Source: Chryseobacterium sp. 7 (GTDB taxonomy: Bacteria; Bacteroidota; Bacteroidia; Flavobacteriales; Weeksellaceae). From it: DNA of 64,000 nucleotides. Below are positions 42,213 through 50,953 of the stretch, piece after piece (position 1 is the stretch's first letter; each line of letters opens with the position of its first letter). The translations under genes and the position numbers were made by a program. Location of the stretch: positions 2,108,001 to 2,172,000 of the forward strand of contig NZ_RCCA01000001.1 of assembly GCF_003663845.1 (NCBI RefSeq), in the 5' to 3' direction. Below the pieces are notes generated by a model that had not been told where the DNA came from, ran no database searches, and saw only the letters and a program-made list of their open reading frames with translations.

Positions 42213-42530
42213 ATGAAATCAAAATATATGGACTGTCAGAAAATAATAAAAACATTGAGACACAAAGATTTTATAAAAGTAGACCATACGGGAAAGTGTT
42301 TCGAAGACGGAGCTGCAATCTATGCTAAAGAGATCACAGAAAATATCTTTCTTTTATTTGTCATTCTGAAAGATATTGATATTGAAAATATACAGGCATT
42401 AATTGCTCATTTTGACTGTTTCGGCAGCATCGGCTTAAAAGAGCCGGAACAGATCATGTTTTATTTGTCTATAAAAGATAAAAACGATCTCCATTATTTT
42501 GAACAATATTTGAAAGCTTCCCATAACTAA
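42213..42530 (+). CDS. Unknown small protein (105 aa)
   Basis: No family is recognised. The frame runs MKSKYMDCQKIIKTLRHKD onward with a hydrophobic strand IFLLFVILKDIDIENIQALI, suggesting a small alpha/beta fold. An alternative ATG lies at 42228. The frame stays open upstream into the DUF892 gene, but that part is in the shadow of a real gene. It is placed 52 bases after the DUF892 stop and 15 bases before the next gene, so it belongs to the catalase operon. Confidence 0.55.
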   Translation: MKSKYMDCQKIIKTLRHKDFIKVDHTGKCFEDGAAIYAKEITENIFLLFVILKDIDIENIQALIAHFDCFGSIGLKEPEQIMFYLSIKDKNDLHYFEQYLKASHN

Positions 42531-42545
42531 TACCATTTTTTGAAT

Positions 42546-42923
42546 ATGACATTTGAAAACGACACTTTGCAAAATTCCGGATTAAATGATAAGAATAATG
42601 CATTAGAAAATGAGTCCTTATTCCCGCCTATTATCAATTCTTACGGAGTTACGGCTTTTCTGATCAAGTCTTTGGAAAAGATTAAAAACAATGCTACCTG
42701 TGAAGTTCTGAAAGGAGTAATAGATAATTATATGGAAGAATACATCCTTAATATCCGCGAGTTTCATATCAAAAACACAGCGGAAATAACCTGTAAGGAT
42801 GATGAAATAAGATTTGAATCTCCCGCTTTCAGCCTGTATGCCAAAACAGCTTATTATAAAGTTATGAAGGAAGAAGAGTACATCATACGGCTTCTGGAAA
42901 TCCTTAAAAATAAAACAGATTGA
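42546..42923 (+). CDS. Unknown small protein (125 aa)
   Basis: No family is recognised. The predicted protein MTFENDTLQNSGLNDKNN is polar for 25 residues, then mainly helical (TAFLIKSLEKIKNNATCEVL, EEYIIRLLEILKNK). It could be a helical bundle related to the DUF892 fold, but no metal motif is obvious. The ATG at 42546 is used instead of a TTG six bases earlier. It precedes katE by 35 bases. Confidence 0.6.
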   Translation: MTFENDTLQNSGLNDKNNALENESLFPPIINSYGVTAFLIKSLEKIKNNATCEVLKGVIDNYMEEYILNIREFHIKNTAEITCKDDEIRFESPAFSLYAKTAYYKVMKEEEYIIRLLEILKNKTD

Positions 42924-42958
42924 ACTGTTTCTGAAAATATACTAACCACAAAAAGATT

Positions 42959-45097
42959 ATGAATATGAAAACTAACGAACCTAATAAAAAAGCAGAACAG
43001 CTGGATGTACACAGTACTTCTAATGAAAATGAAAAGCTTACTACCAATCAGGGCTTAAAGATCAATAACAATCAGGATTCTCTGAAAGCGGGAGAACGTG
43101 GGCCTTCATTGCTGGAAGATTTTATTCTGAGAGAAAAGATTACCCATTTCGATCATGAAAGAATTCCTGAAAGAGTAGTTCATGCACGGGGTTCCGGTGC
43201 TCATGGAGTTTTTAAACTTAGCAAAAGCCTGGCAGGATATACCAAAGCCAAATTTTTAACAGAACTGGGAAAAGAAACTCCTGTTTTTGTAAGGTTTTCC
43301 ACTGTTGCAGGAAGTAAAGGAAGCACAGACCTTGCAAGAGATGTAAGAGGTTTTGCAATAAAATTTTATACTGACGAAGGGAATTATGATCTTGTAGCCA
43401 ATAATATGCCTGTATTTTTTATTCAGGATGCCATTAAATTTCCGGATCTGATACATGCCGTAAAGCCTGAGCCTGATAATGAAATGCCACAGGCAGCATC
43501 TGCCCACGACACCTTTTGGGACTTTATATCATTGATGCCCGAAAGTATGCACATGATTATGTGGGTCATGAGCGACAGAGCAATTCCGAGAAGCCTGAGA
43601 ATGATGGAAGGTTTTGGGGTACATTCTTTCAAATTCATCAATGAGGAAGGAAAGGTTCATTTTGTGAAATTCCATTTTAAACCGAAATTGGGAGTACATT
43701 CCGTAACCTGGAATGAAGCTCAGATTCTTTCAGGAGTAGATTCTGATTTTCACAAAAGAGATCTCTGGGAAGCTATTGAAAATGGCGATTATCCGGAATG
43801 GGATTTCGGAGTACAGCTGATTCCTGAAGAAGATGAGCACAAATTTGATTTTGACCTTCTTGATCCTACAAAACTGGTGCCCGAAGAAGAAGTTCCTGTA
43901 GAAATCGTTGGAACATTAACGCTTAACAGAAATCCGGATAATTTCTTTGCAGAAACTGAGCAGGTTGCTTTTCACCCCGGACACATCATCCCCGGAATTG
44001 ATTTCACCAACGATCCGCTGCTGCAGGGAAGATTATTTTCATATACAGATACTCAGCTTTCGAGACTGGGATCTCCCAATTTCCATGAAATTCCGATCAA
44101 CAGATCCATTAATACCGTTCATAACAATCAAAGGGATGGGCATATGAGACAGCAGATTGTTAAAGGAAAAACAAGTTATGAACCGAATTCCATTGGGGGC
44201 GGTTGTCCTTTCCAGGCGATGATGTCTGATGGAGGATTTGCTTCCCAGCAGGAAAGAGTTTCCGGAGAAAAAGTACGGGAAAGAAGTAAAAGTTTTGTAG
44301 ATCATTATTCACAGGCTAAATTATTCTATAACAGCCAGTCGACACCAGAGAAACTGCACCTGCAGAATGCTTTGATATTTGAATTGTCTAAAGTAACCCG
44401 TCCGGAAATCAGAGAAAGAATGGTAGGACAATTAGGTTATATTGATATGTTTCTTGCCTGGAGGGTTGCAGAAAAAGTAGGTGTAGAAGTTAAAAAACTG
44501 GAATGGCCTAACCAGAGCTTACCGGCAGATAGCAATATGGCAGAACTGCAGAGTGAAGAAAGAGAACCTAAAACAAAAATTTCTGATGCTTTGAGCATGA
44601 GACATACAGTAAAAGATACTATTAAGAGCCGGAAAATAGGATTTATTCTTGCCAATGGTGCTGATGGCGGAGCCATAAATGATCTTAAATCGAAACTTGA
44701 AGCAAAAGGAGCAAAAGTTGAATTGATTGCTCCAAGCCTGGCTCAGGTAAGAACCAATGACGGAGCTGAACTGACCCCGAAACATTCCTTAAGCAATACA
44801 ACCAGTGCATGTTTTGATGCGCTTTATATCTGCTCAGGAGCAGATTCCGTAAAAGAACTGATGATTACTGAAAATAAAAACCTTGTTCTGCATTTTATCA
44901 ATGAAGCTTATAAACATTGTAAAGCTATTTATTTCGGAACAGATACGCAGGTTCTTTATCATCATTCCAATGTCTCGGCAAAACAACATGATGACCCGGG
45001 AATTATTACATGGGAAGACGGGAAACAGACAGATAAATTCATTAACGCTATAGCTAAGCACAGAGTCTGGGATCTTGAAATGGAGAGAAACGCCTAA
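42959..45097 (+). CDS. katE: Large-subunit (clade 2) catalase
   Basis: Breaks down hydrogen peroxide to water and oxygen in the cytoplasm. The N-terminal extension and 712-residue length fit the HPII-type large catalases. [12 protein letters not shown] supplies distal His75, [13 protein letters not shown] the distal Asn, and [14 protein letters not shown] the proximal heme Tyr. The C-terminal flavodoxin-like domain ([15 protein letters not shown]) is present. It is the last gene of a likely operon with the DUF892 gene and is followed by a terminator. Confidence 0.96.
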   Translation: MNMKTNEPNKKAEQLDVHSTSNENEKLTTNQGLKINNNQDSLKAGERGPSLLEDFILREKITHFDHERIPERVVHARGSGAHGVFKLSKSLAGYTKAKFLTELGKETPVFVRFSTVAGSKGSTDLARDVRGFAIKFYTDEGNYDLVANNMPVFFIQDAIKFPDLIHAVKPEPDNEMPQAASAHDTFWDFISLMPESMHMIMWVMSDRAIPRSLRMMEGFGVHSFKFINEEGKVHFVKFHFKPKLGVHSVTWNEAQILSGVDSDFHKRDLWEAIENGDYPEWDFGVQLIPEEDEHKFDFDLLDPTKLVPEEEVPVEIVGTLTLNRNPDNFFAETEQVAFHPGHIIPGIDFTNDPLLQGRLFSYTDTQLSRLGSPNFHEIPINRSINTVHNNQRDGHMRQQIVKGKTSYEPNSIGGGCPFQAMMSDGGFASQQERVSGEKVRERSKSFVDHYSQAKLFYNSQSTPEKLHLQNALIFELSKVTRPEIRERMVGQLGYIDMFLAWRVAEKVGVEVKKLEWPNQSLPADSNMAELQSEEREPKTKISDALSMRHTVKDTIKSRKIGFILANGADGGAINDLKSKLEAKGAKVELIAPSLAQVRTNDGAELTPKHSLSNTTSACFDALYICSGADSVKELMITENKNLVLHFINEAYKHCKAIYFGTDTQVLYHHSNVSAKQHDDPGIITWEDGKQTDKFINAIAKHRVWDLEMERNA

Positions 45098-45141
45098 TCA
45101 CAATAAATACCTTTCACACCATATTAAATGTTTCAGTTATG

Positions 45142-45172
45142 AAAGCTGCTGTCTTATTCATTCAGCAGCTTT
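45142..45172 (+). terminator. Terminator after katE
   Basis: Perfect 10-bp stem AAAGCTGCTG / CAGCAGCTTT with an 11-base loop and a T run. Confidence 0.75.
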
Positions 45173-45232
45173 TTGAAACTCAGTTTTTCATTTTCTCAAA
45201 TTAATTTTAAACACCATTCAAAATATAATATT

Positions 45233-45733
45233 ATGAAATTTCAACAAAACCTTCTTGATTATATAAGCCAGTCACTCATTACCATTGATGAAACCATTTC
45301 TGTTGCAGAAAGTGTTACTTCAGGATGTTTACAACTGGCTTTTTCACAGATGCCGAATGCTTCAATGTTTTATAAAGGCGGAATGACAGCTTATTCTTTG
45401 CCTGAAAAAGTAAGACTGCTAAAAGTCAACAGACAGGAAGCTGAAGAATTTGACTGCGTTTCCGAAAATATTGTAGAAACAATGGCATTGAATGTTGCAA
45501 AATTGTATGAATCTGACTGGTCTATTGCCACCACAGGCTATTGCACACCCATTAGAAATTCAGGATATAAAATTTTTGCTTATTTCTCATTTTCCTATAA
45601 AGGTGAGATTATTCTGACTAAAAAACTTGAACTACATCCAAAAACCCAAGCTTTGAATGCCCAGTTATACTATACGGAATTTATTATGGGATGTTTTAAA
45701 AGTGAACTCAACAGGCTTTTAATCTTAAAATAA
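45233..45733 (+). CDS. CinA C-terminal domain (PncC-like) protein
   Basis: A 166-residue stand-alone CinA_C domain. PncC proteins hydrolyse the amide of nicotinamide mononucleotide. Family landmarks are SVAESVTSGCLQLAF (the usual AES-T/G region), FYKGGMTAYSLPEKVRLL and WSIATTGYCTPIRN. The ATG at 45233 removes an upstream hydrophobic leader that is not part of the family. The C-terminal end is less like canonical PncC, so catalytic activity is uncertain. Confidence 0.75.
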   Translation: MKFQQNLLDYISQSLITIDETISVAESVTSGCLQLAFSQMPNASMFYKGGMTAYSLPEKVRLLKVNRQEAEEFDCVSENIVETMALNVAKLYESDWSIATTGYCTPIRNSGYKIFAYFSFSYKGEIILTKKLELHPKTQALNAQLYYTEFIMGCFKSELNRLLILK

Positions 45734-45820
45734 TATCTTTTGTAAACGAAAGCATAAAGAAACTCTTATCAGAAGAAAAAAATGAGATGAGAAAACAAAA
45801 GTTGAAATTGAGAATCTGAA

Positions 45821-45968
45821 CAGGAAATGCTTCATTTTTCAGGGAGATATCAATGATTATGAATTTTGTGAACACACTGTGAAAGAAATCGTTTCAGTAT
45901 TGGAGGAAATTGCTTTCAGCTTTCTGTTTCTGGCAAGTGCTGAAGCCTCACAAATGACAGAGTTCTAA
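45821..45968 (+). pseudogene. Possible CinA-like coding remnant
   Basis: One plus-strand frame reads RKCFIFQGDINDYEF then CEHTVKEIVSVLEEI before it runs out at TAA. The pattern resembles the C-terminal end of PncC-type proteins (F-GDR, then a TV-AL helix). There is no start codon and an upstream stop, so it is at best a fragment of a second copy of the preceding gene. The rest of the 278-base gap shows nothing else. Confidence 0.3.
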
Positions 45969-46011
45969 TGGAGGACTGATTATAAACGGCTAAAACTTTA
46001 AACCAAAAAAT

Positions 46012-46668
46012 ATGTCACGTTCAAGTTTTTTTTATCGTAACAGCTTAAGTATTGTTTTGATTATTTTGATGATCATCTTTCTTATGGGACAGTTTTTTAC
46101 AGGCTGGAAAACTGAAAACAAAGAATTAATGGAAAACGGGCAGGCAGCTCTAAAAATCAGTGAATACATTCATAGCGGGCATTTTATACAGGCTACTTTT
46201 GAAAACTGGGAAAGCGAATTCCTTCAGATGATGATTTATGTTGTATTAACGATTTTTCTCAGACAAAAAGGTTCCAGTGAATCAAAATCTATGACAGGTA
46301 AAGAAGATGTAGACAGAGAGCCTTTAGCACATTCTAAAGCACCATGGCCCGTTAAAAAAGGCGGAATTTGGCTGAAACTTTATAAACATTCTTTATCCCT
46401 TGCTTTTGCAGTTCTGTTCTTGGGAAGCTTTATTTTGCATTTCTACGGCAGCTTTACATATTTTAATGATGAGCAGATGATGAAAAATAAACCGGTTGTA
46501 ACCGTTTTACAATATATTTCAGAATCAAGATTTTGGTTTGAATCCTTTCAGAACTGGCAGAGTGAATTTTTGGCTGTAGCTTCCCTTGTTCTTCTATCCA
46601 TATGGCTTCGTGAAAAAGGTTCCCCCGAATCAAAACCTGTTGATATGCCTCATGATGAAACCCCCTGA
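46012..46668 (+). CDS. DUF6766-type membrane protein with internal duplication
   Basis: A 218-residue protein with four hydrophobic helices. The two halves are repeats: ATFENWESEFLQMMIYVVLT with LRQKGSSESK in the first, and ESFQNWQSEFLAVASLVLLS with LREKGSPESK in the second. It matches the DUF6766 family. Its 3' end overlaps the convergent AraC gene by 19 bases, and no terminator separates them. It follows the stress genes, but no function is known. Confidence 0.75.
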   Translation: MSRSSFFYRNSLSIVLIILMIIFLMGQFFTGWKTENKELMENGQAALKISEYIHSGHFIQATFENWESEFLQMMIYVVLTIFLRQKGSSESKSMTGKEDVDREPLAHSKAPWPVKKGGIWLKLYKHSLSLAFAVLFLGSFILHFYGSFTYFNDEQMMKNKPVVTVLQYISESRFWFESFQNWQSEFLAVASLVLLSIWLREKGSPESKPVDMPHDETP

Positions 46669-47453
46669 TTTTTATTCAGTTTTGGTTTTGTCTGCATGAT
46701 GGCATAATAAGAAGATGTAAATGCTGAGAGACTTTGATAGCCCACTTTATAGGCTACTTCACTCAAGGTATACTGTTTGGTGTCTATCAGTTCAATGCTT
46801 TTCAAAATTCTTGTCAGCTGAAGGTATTTTTGCAGCGTAATTCCGGTTTCATTTTTAAAGATTCTCTGGAGACTTCTCACAGACATTTGTGCTTTTTCGG
46901 CTAAAGAATCGATATCCAGATTATATTTAAAATTAACATTAATATCATTGCATACGGGAATCAGCCTGGTATCAGCTGGCACAGGAATTTCCAGACCGCT
47001 GCTTTCCTTGCAGAAGTTGGGAAGACTTTTTAAAATAGCTTTAAAAAAAATATCCTGTTCTTCATTTTCATCCAAAGCTTGATTCCACTTTGAAGCATAT
47101 AAAAGCATTTCCTTTAACACAGGCGGAACGGCAAATATCTGAACATTCTGATAAAATTCGTCTTCAAAGACAGATTTAAAAAGAAATACCATCAGATTCA
47201 CTGTTTGTGCTTCAGAAGTTATTTTGTGAGCTTTTCCGGAAGGAATCCAGATTACATGATGCTGTGGAACAAGATAAATTTTCCTGTCGATGTGAAAATA
47301 CTGATAGCCTTCTTCCACAAAAGTAAGCTGAGCCCGGTTGTGTCTGTGCTCGTAGTCATCATGTTTCCAGTTCTTTTCACACCACACGTAAGCTTCTTTT
47401 TCGATAGAATCTACAAACTGGCTTTCCGTTTTTTCAATCAATCCACATTTCAT
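46650..47453 (-). CDS. AraC-family transcriptional regulator
   Basis: A 267-residue regulator with an N-terminal cupin-like sensor (RAQLTFVEEGYQYFHIDR, HHVIWIPSGKAH) and the C-terminal double helix-turn-helix (DIDSLAEKAQMSVRSLQRIF, LSEVAYKVGYQSLSAFTSSY). It is divergent from the WrbA-RidA fusion gene, and a perfect TAATGTA palindrome lies between them, so that gene is the likely target. Confidence 0.9.
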   Translation of the reverse strand: MKCGLIEKTESQFVDSIEKEAYVWCEKNWKHDDYEHRHNRAQLTFVEEGYQYFHIDRKIYLVPQHHVIWIPSGKAHKITSEAQTVNLMVFLFKSVFEDEFYQNVQIFAVPPVLKEMLLYASKWNQALDENEEQDIFFKAILKSLPNFCKESSGLEIPVPADTRLIPVCNDINVNFKYNLDIDSLAEKAQMSVRSLQRIFKNETGITLQKYLQLTRILKSIELIDTKQYTLSEVAYKVGYQSLSAFTSSYYAIMQTKPKLNKNQGVSS

Positions 47454-47517
47454 GTTGTCGTTTTGTATGTATATTTTGGCAAATTTAATAAAAACGCCAT
47501 TAGTAATTTTGTATTAT

Positions 47518-47536
47518 TAATGTAATCACTACATTA
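47518..47536. promoter_or_regulatory. Palindrome TAATGTA-N5-TACATTA, candidate operator
   Basis: Perfect 7-bp arms around ATCAC in the divergent gap between the AraC gene and the WrbA-RidA gene, 34 bases upstream of the latter's start. Confidence 0.5.
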
Positions 47537-47569
47537 TTACTATAAATTATAATCTATATTTTATTCAGA

Positions 47570-48706
47570 ATGAAAAAACTATGTCTTTTTTTTATTTTAA
47601 TTTTATTATCTAATACCACCAACATCATGGCACAAAATAAAGCTAAAATATTGGTTCTTATCCATTCAGACAATGGCGGAACTTACGAACTGGCTAAGGA
47701 AATAGCCAAAGGAATTGAAAGTGAAAATAATGCAGTTTCCTATATAAAATTAGTCAAAGCATCACAAAATCCCAATCTGAAGAATCTTCCGGTAGCAACA
47801 GTAGATGAACTTACAAATTATGACGGAATTGCTTTTGGTTCTCCCGTTTATTTTGGGAATATCAGTACTGGGATGAGTGAATTCTTATCCAAAACGGTTC
47901 AGCTATGGACCAATCACGCGTTGGAAGGAGTTCCTGCCACCGTTTTTATGTCTGCAGGAAGCGGAGCAGGAAAGGAGCTTGCTCTTCAGGCCTTCTGGAA
48001 CAGTCTTACTGTTCACGGAATGGTAATGGTTTCTAATGGGATCCGTGGAACAGAAGAACTGAACAAAGCTATTCCACAAGGAAATACTGTTTTAGGAGTT
48101 ACCAGTATGGCTTCTTTAAAAGATGTTGAAAGACCTACGAAAGGTGAACGAAATATTGCTGAGCTGCAGGGAAGAAATTTCGCCAATGTAGCCTTAGCAT
48201 TAAAAGACACGCGACCGAAAAAAACGGCAGTTGTTGCTGAAAATCGTCAGAATTTCAATGAAATATTAAAACAGAAAAATATTACGCTTCCACAGGTTCC
48301 AAAGCCTGCGGGAAATTATCAGCCGTTTGTCCGTTCCGGAAACCTCGTATTTATCAATCAGGTTGCCTTGAAAGACGGTAAAATTTTCAATCCAGGAAAA
48401 TTGGGTGTTGATGTGAATGAACAGCAGGTAAAAGATGCCACAAAAGTAACCATGCTGAATGTTATTTCTGTGTTGAATGAAGCTGTAGGAGGAGATTTGA
48501 GCAGAGTAAAGCAATGTGTCCAACTGACGGGGATTTTCAATACCAAAGATGATTATACAAAACATGCCGAGTTGATGAATGTGGCTTCTGATCTGGCTGT
48601 TGAAGTCTTCGGTGATAAAGGAAAACATGCCAGAGCTACTTTGGGAGCATCTTCTATTCCTGTGGGCTCTTCGGTAGAAATTCAGGCGGTTTTTGAAGTA
48701 GAATAA
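47570..48706 (+). CDS. Exported WrbA-like flavodoxin fused to a RidA domain
   Basis: A 378-residue fusion. A signal peptide (MKKLCLFFILILLSNTTNIM) precedes a WrbA-type NAD(P)H:quinone oxidoreductase domain (about 25-200) with the FMN phosphate loop IHSDNGGTYELAKE and the segment FMSAGSGAGKELALQAF. After a linker, residues 225-378 form a RidA/YjgF domain (PQVPKPAGNYQPFVRSGNLV), including ARATLGASSIPVGSSVEI with the Arg that RidA uses for imine hydrolysis. The combination, together with export, is unusual. The divergent AraC gene probably regulates it. Confidence 0.85.
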   Translation: MKKLCLFFILILLSNTTNIMAQNKAKILVLIHSDNGGTYELAKEIAKGIESENNAVSYIKLVKASQNPNLKNLPVATVDELTNYDGIAFGSPVYFGNISTGMSEFLSKTVQLWTNHALEGVPATVFMSAGSGAGKELALQAFWNSLTVHGMVMVSNGIRGTEELNKAIPQGNTVLGVTSMASLKDVERPTKGERNIAELQGRNFANVALALKDTRPKKTAVVAENRQNFNEILKQKNITLPQVPKPAGNYQPFVRSGNLVFINQVALKDGKIFNPGKLGVDVNEQQVKDATKVTMLNVISVLNEAVGGDLSRVKQCVQLTGIFNTKDDYTKHAELMNVASDLAVEVFGDKGKHARATLGASSIPVGSSVEIQAVFEVE

Positions 48707-48826
48707 GCTTTAAATCTTTTTTAAATTAAAACATAGATGTCTCAGATTTTCAAGGATGTGAAAACCATAATATTTGGTTTGAACCTAATATCTGTGTAAA
48801 TCTGAGTAATCTGTGGTTCAAAAAAA

Positions 48827-50257
48827 TTAAGAAAACTTAGAAATAATCTCTGAAATAATAGAAATACTCTGTTCCAGCTGTTCCTCAGACAGCGCTCCAT
48901 AACTTAATCTGAATCCATTCACCTGATTTTGGCTGTATTGTTCAGGATGAATAATTTTAATATTTTTTTCTAATAACAAAGCCGCTACCACATCCCAATC
49001 TAATTGTACTTTAGGAACAATCCAAAAAGCAAGACCACCTTCAGGCAGTGTAAAATCTGCAATGTCTATCATATGCTTTTTCAACAGTTCAAAGACAAAA
49101 TCTCTTTTGTTTTTATAATGAACGGTTGCTTTTCTGATATGCTTTTTTACCGCACCTTCTTTAATCAATTGAAGCACTGCCTGTTCCATGATGACATCTC
49201 CATGCATATCTATAATCTTTCTCAGATCACCGATTTTTTTCAGTAATTCCAGGTTTTTAGTAGCCAGATAACCAATTCTCAAAGCGGGCGCTACCACCTT
49301 ACTCAATGTTCCGATATACACATAATTGTGAAGCTCAGAAAAGCTTGAAATAGGCAGGATAGGGCGATATCCAAAATGAAACTCATTATCATAATCATCT
49401 TCAATGATAGTCATATTGTACTGGTTTGACAGCTCAATCAGTCTTAATCTTCTTGACAGGCTCAATGTAACTGTAGTAGGATATTGCCTGTGAGGAGTAA
49501 TGTATATCGCTTTTATATTCTGATGTTGTTTTAAAAGTTTTTCAACAGCTTCAATATTGATTCCTTCCTGATCCACAGGCACAGGTAAAAGGTGTGCTCC
49601 GGCATATTGAAAAGCCTGCCATGCGGGCTGATATCCCGGGTCTTCTACAATAACACAATCCCCGGAAGTTAAAAGACTCTGAGCAGTCAGAAACATTCCC
49701 ATCTGGCTGCCCCGGGTAATAGAGATTTCAGTTTCATGAATATGCATTCCGCGCTGATGGTTAAGCATCTGAGAAATCATTTTCCTGAATTCTATATCGC
49801 CATGTTCATCTCCATAACCCATCATCTGCCATTTTGCTTTGATGCTGAAAATTTGCCTGTAAGCTCTTGCCAGCTCTGTTACGGGTGCAATTTTACTGTC
49901 GGGGTGGCCGTCATCGAAATTGATTAATATTCTGTTAGACATTACTTGTTGATTGTGAGAATAGTGGAGCGCATCAGCATTTTTTTCATACAAAGCCGGA
50001 AGATTTTCAGAAACAAAAATTCCTTTCCGTTCTCTGGAAATCACCCATTCTTCATTGATCAGCACCTGATATGCTTCTACAACAGTATTCCTGTTGATTT
50101 TCAAAGCCTGTGCAAGATTTCTGCTTCCGGGGAGTGTATCTCCGGCTTTTAACCTTCCTGAGCGGATATCGGTGATAATAGTATCCGCAATCTGTAGATA
50201 AAGTGCCTTATCAAGCTTTTTATCAATTTCTAATTCCAATTTCCAAGGGCGTAACAT
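48827..50257 (-). CDS. MocR-type (PdxR-like) regulator
   Basis: A 476-residue GntR-aminotransferase fusion regulator. The winged helix covers residues 15-80 (LQIADTIITDIRSGRLKAG, NLAQALKINRNTVVEAYQVL), and the PLP-lysine segment is IGTLSKVVAPALRIGYLA. It is divergent from the cupin-DapA-like-thioredoxin operon. Two inverted TGGACTRT-type boxes lie in the gap, so it very likely controls that operon and itself. Confidence 0.92.
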   Translation of the reverse strand: MLRPWKLELEIDKKLDKALYLQIADTIITDIRSGRLKAGDTLPGSRNLAQALKINRNTVVEAYQVLINEEWVISRERKGIFVSENLPALYEKNADALHYSHNQQVMSNRILINFDDGHPDSKIAPVTELARAYRQIFSIKAKWQMMGYGDEHGDIEFRKMISQMLNHQRGMHIHETEISITRGSQMGMFLTAQSLLTSGDCVIVEDPGYQPAWQAFQYAGAHLLPVPVDQEGINIEAVEKLLKQHQNIKAIYITPHRQYPTTVTLSLSRRLRLIELSNQYNMTIIEDDYDNEFHFGYRPILPISSFSELHNYVYIGTLSKVVAPALRIGYLATKNLELLKKIGDLRKIIDMHGDVIMEQAVLQLIKEGAVKKHIRKATVHYKNKRDFVFELLKKHMIDIADFTLPEGGLAFWIVPKVQLDWDVVAALLLEKNIKIIHPEQYSQNQVNGFRLSYGALSEEQLEQSISIISEIISKFS

Positions 50258-50258
50258 C

Positions 50259-50302
50259 TGGACTATCTATTTATGTGAAAACTGAATCATTTAAACAGTC
50301 CA
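50259..50302. promoter_or_regulatory. Inverted pair of TGGACT boxes, candidate MocR operator
   Basis: TGGACTATCTA (50259-50269, plus) and TGGACTGTTTA (50292-50302, minus) are near-identical and face each other 33 bp apart centre to centre. The right box overlaps the regulator's own -7 element, so binding could repress it. Confidence 0.6.
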
Positions 50303-50308
50303 AATATA
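50301..50308 (-). promoter_or_regulatory. -7 promoter element for the second MocR gene
   Basis: The minus strand reads TATATTTG, a perfect TAnnTTTG, 43 bases before the start codon. Confidence 0.55.
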
Positions 50309-50311
50309 AAA

Positions 50312-50319
50312 TAATTTTG
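50312..50319 (+). promoter_or_regulatory. -7 promoter element for the cupin operon
   Basis: TAATTTTG is a perfect TAnnTTTG, 39 bases before the cupin ATG and back to back with the MocR promoter. Confidence 0.6.
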
Positions 50320-50358
50320 TCATGCAATAAAGCACAAAACCATAATAATTTTAAAATC

Positions 50359-50814
50359 ATGGATAAGAAACAATTCAGTTCTAAAGACTTCCACGAAACA
50401 TTTGCAAGACCAAAGTATGTAAAGCCAAGTCATCTGATTCATAAAAATGTAGAAAATGCAGGTGAGCACAATCAGTTTTCAACAGAAAGAAAGCATCCGG
50501 TTTTCTTTGTAGACCTTCCGAGTAAGAATGTGAGCATGACGATTGGAGGATTAACTCCCGGACAGCAAACCAACAGACACCGTCATACGTATGAGACTGT
50601 ATTATATGTCATTGAAGGAAAAGGCTGGACAGAAGTGGAAGATGAAAAAGTACACTGGGAAGCAGGTGATGCTGTATATATTCCTTCCTGGGCTTGGCAT
50701 AAACACCAGAATCTGAGCAATACGGAACCTGCCAAATATATTGCCTGCGAAAATGCCCCTCAATTGCAGAACTTAGGTGTAGCCCTGAGAGAGGAAGAAG
50801 GAAGAGATCTTTAA
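50359..50814 (+). CDS. Cupin-domain protein
   Basis: A 151-residue single-domain cupin. The metal-binding motif 1 is visible as PGQQTNRHRHTYETVLYVIEG in part (HRHTYET), and motif 2 as YIPSWAWHKHQN. It may be a dioxygenase-like or isomerase-like enzyme; the substrate is unknown. The ATG at 50359 is used because the longer frame overlaps the divergent regulator and promoter. First gene of the MocR-controlled operon. Confidence 0.8.
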   Translation: MDKKQFSSKDFHETFARPKYVKPSHLIHKNVENAGEHNQFSTERKHPVFFVDLPSKNVSMTIGGLTPGQQTNRHRHTYETVLYVIEGKGWTEVEDEKVHWEAGDAVYIPSWAWHKHQNLSNTEPAKYIACENAPQLQNLGVALREEEGRDL

Positions 50815-50953
50815 TATTAATATCTTAAGCCATTAAGAAGCATAAGTCTGTTGTATTTGATATTGGATATGATTTTTTTAAAGGAAGCTACTCTTAACAA
50901 CTTATTCTTTCTGAATGGTTTAAAATTATTTTAAATTTTTAAACAAGCAAAAC

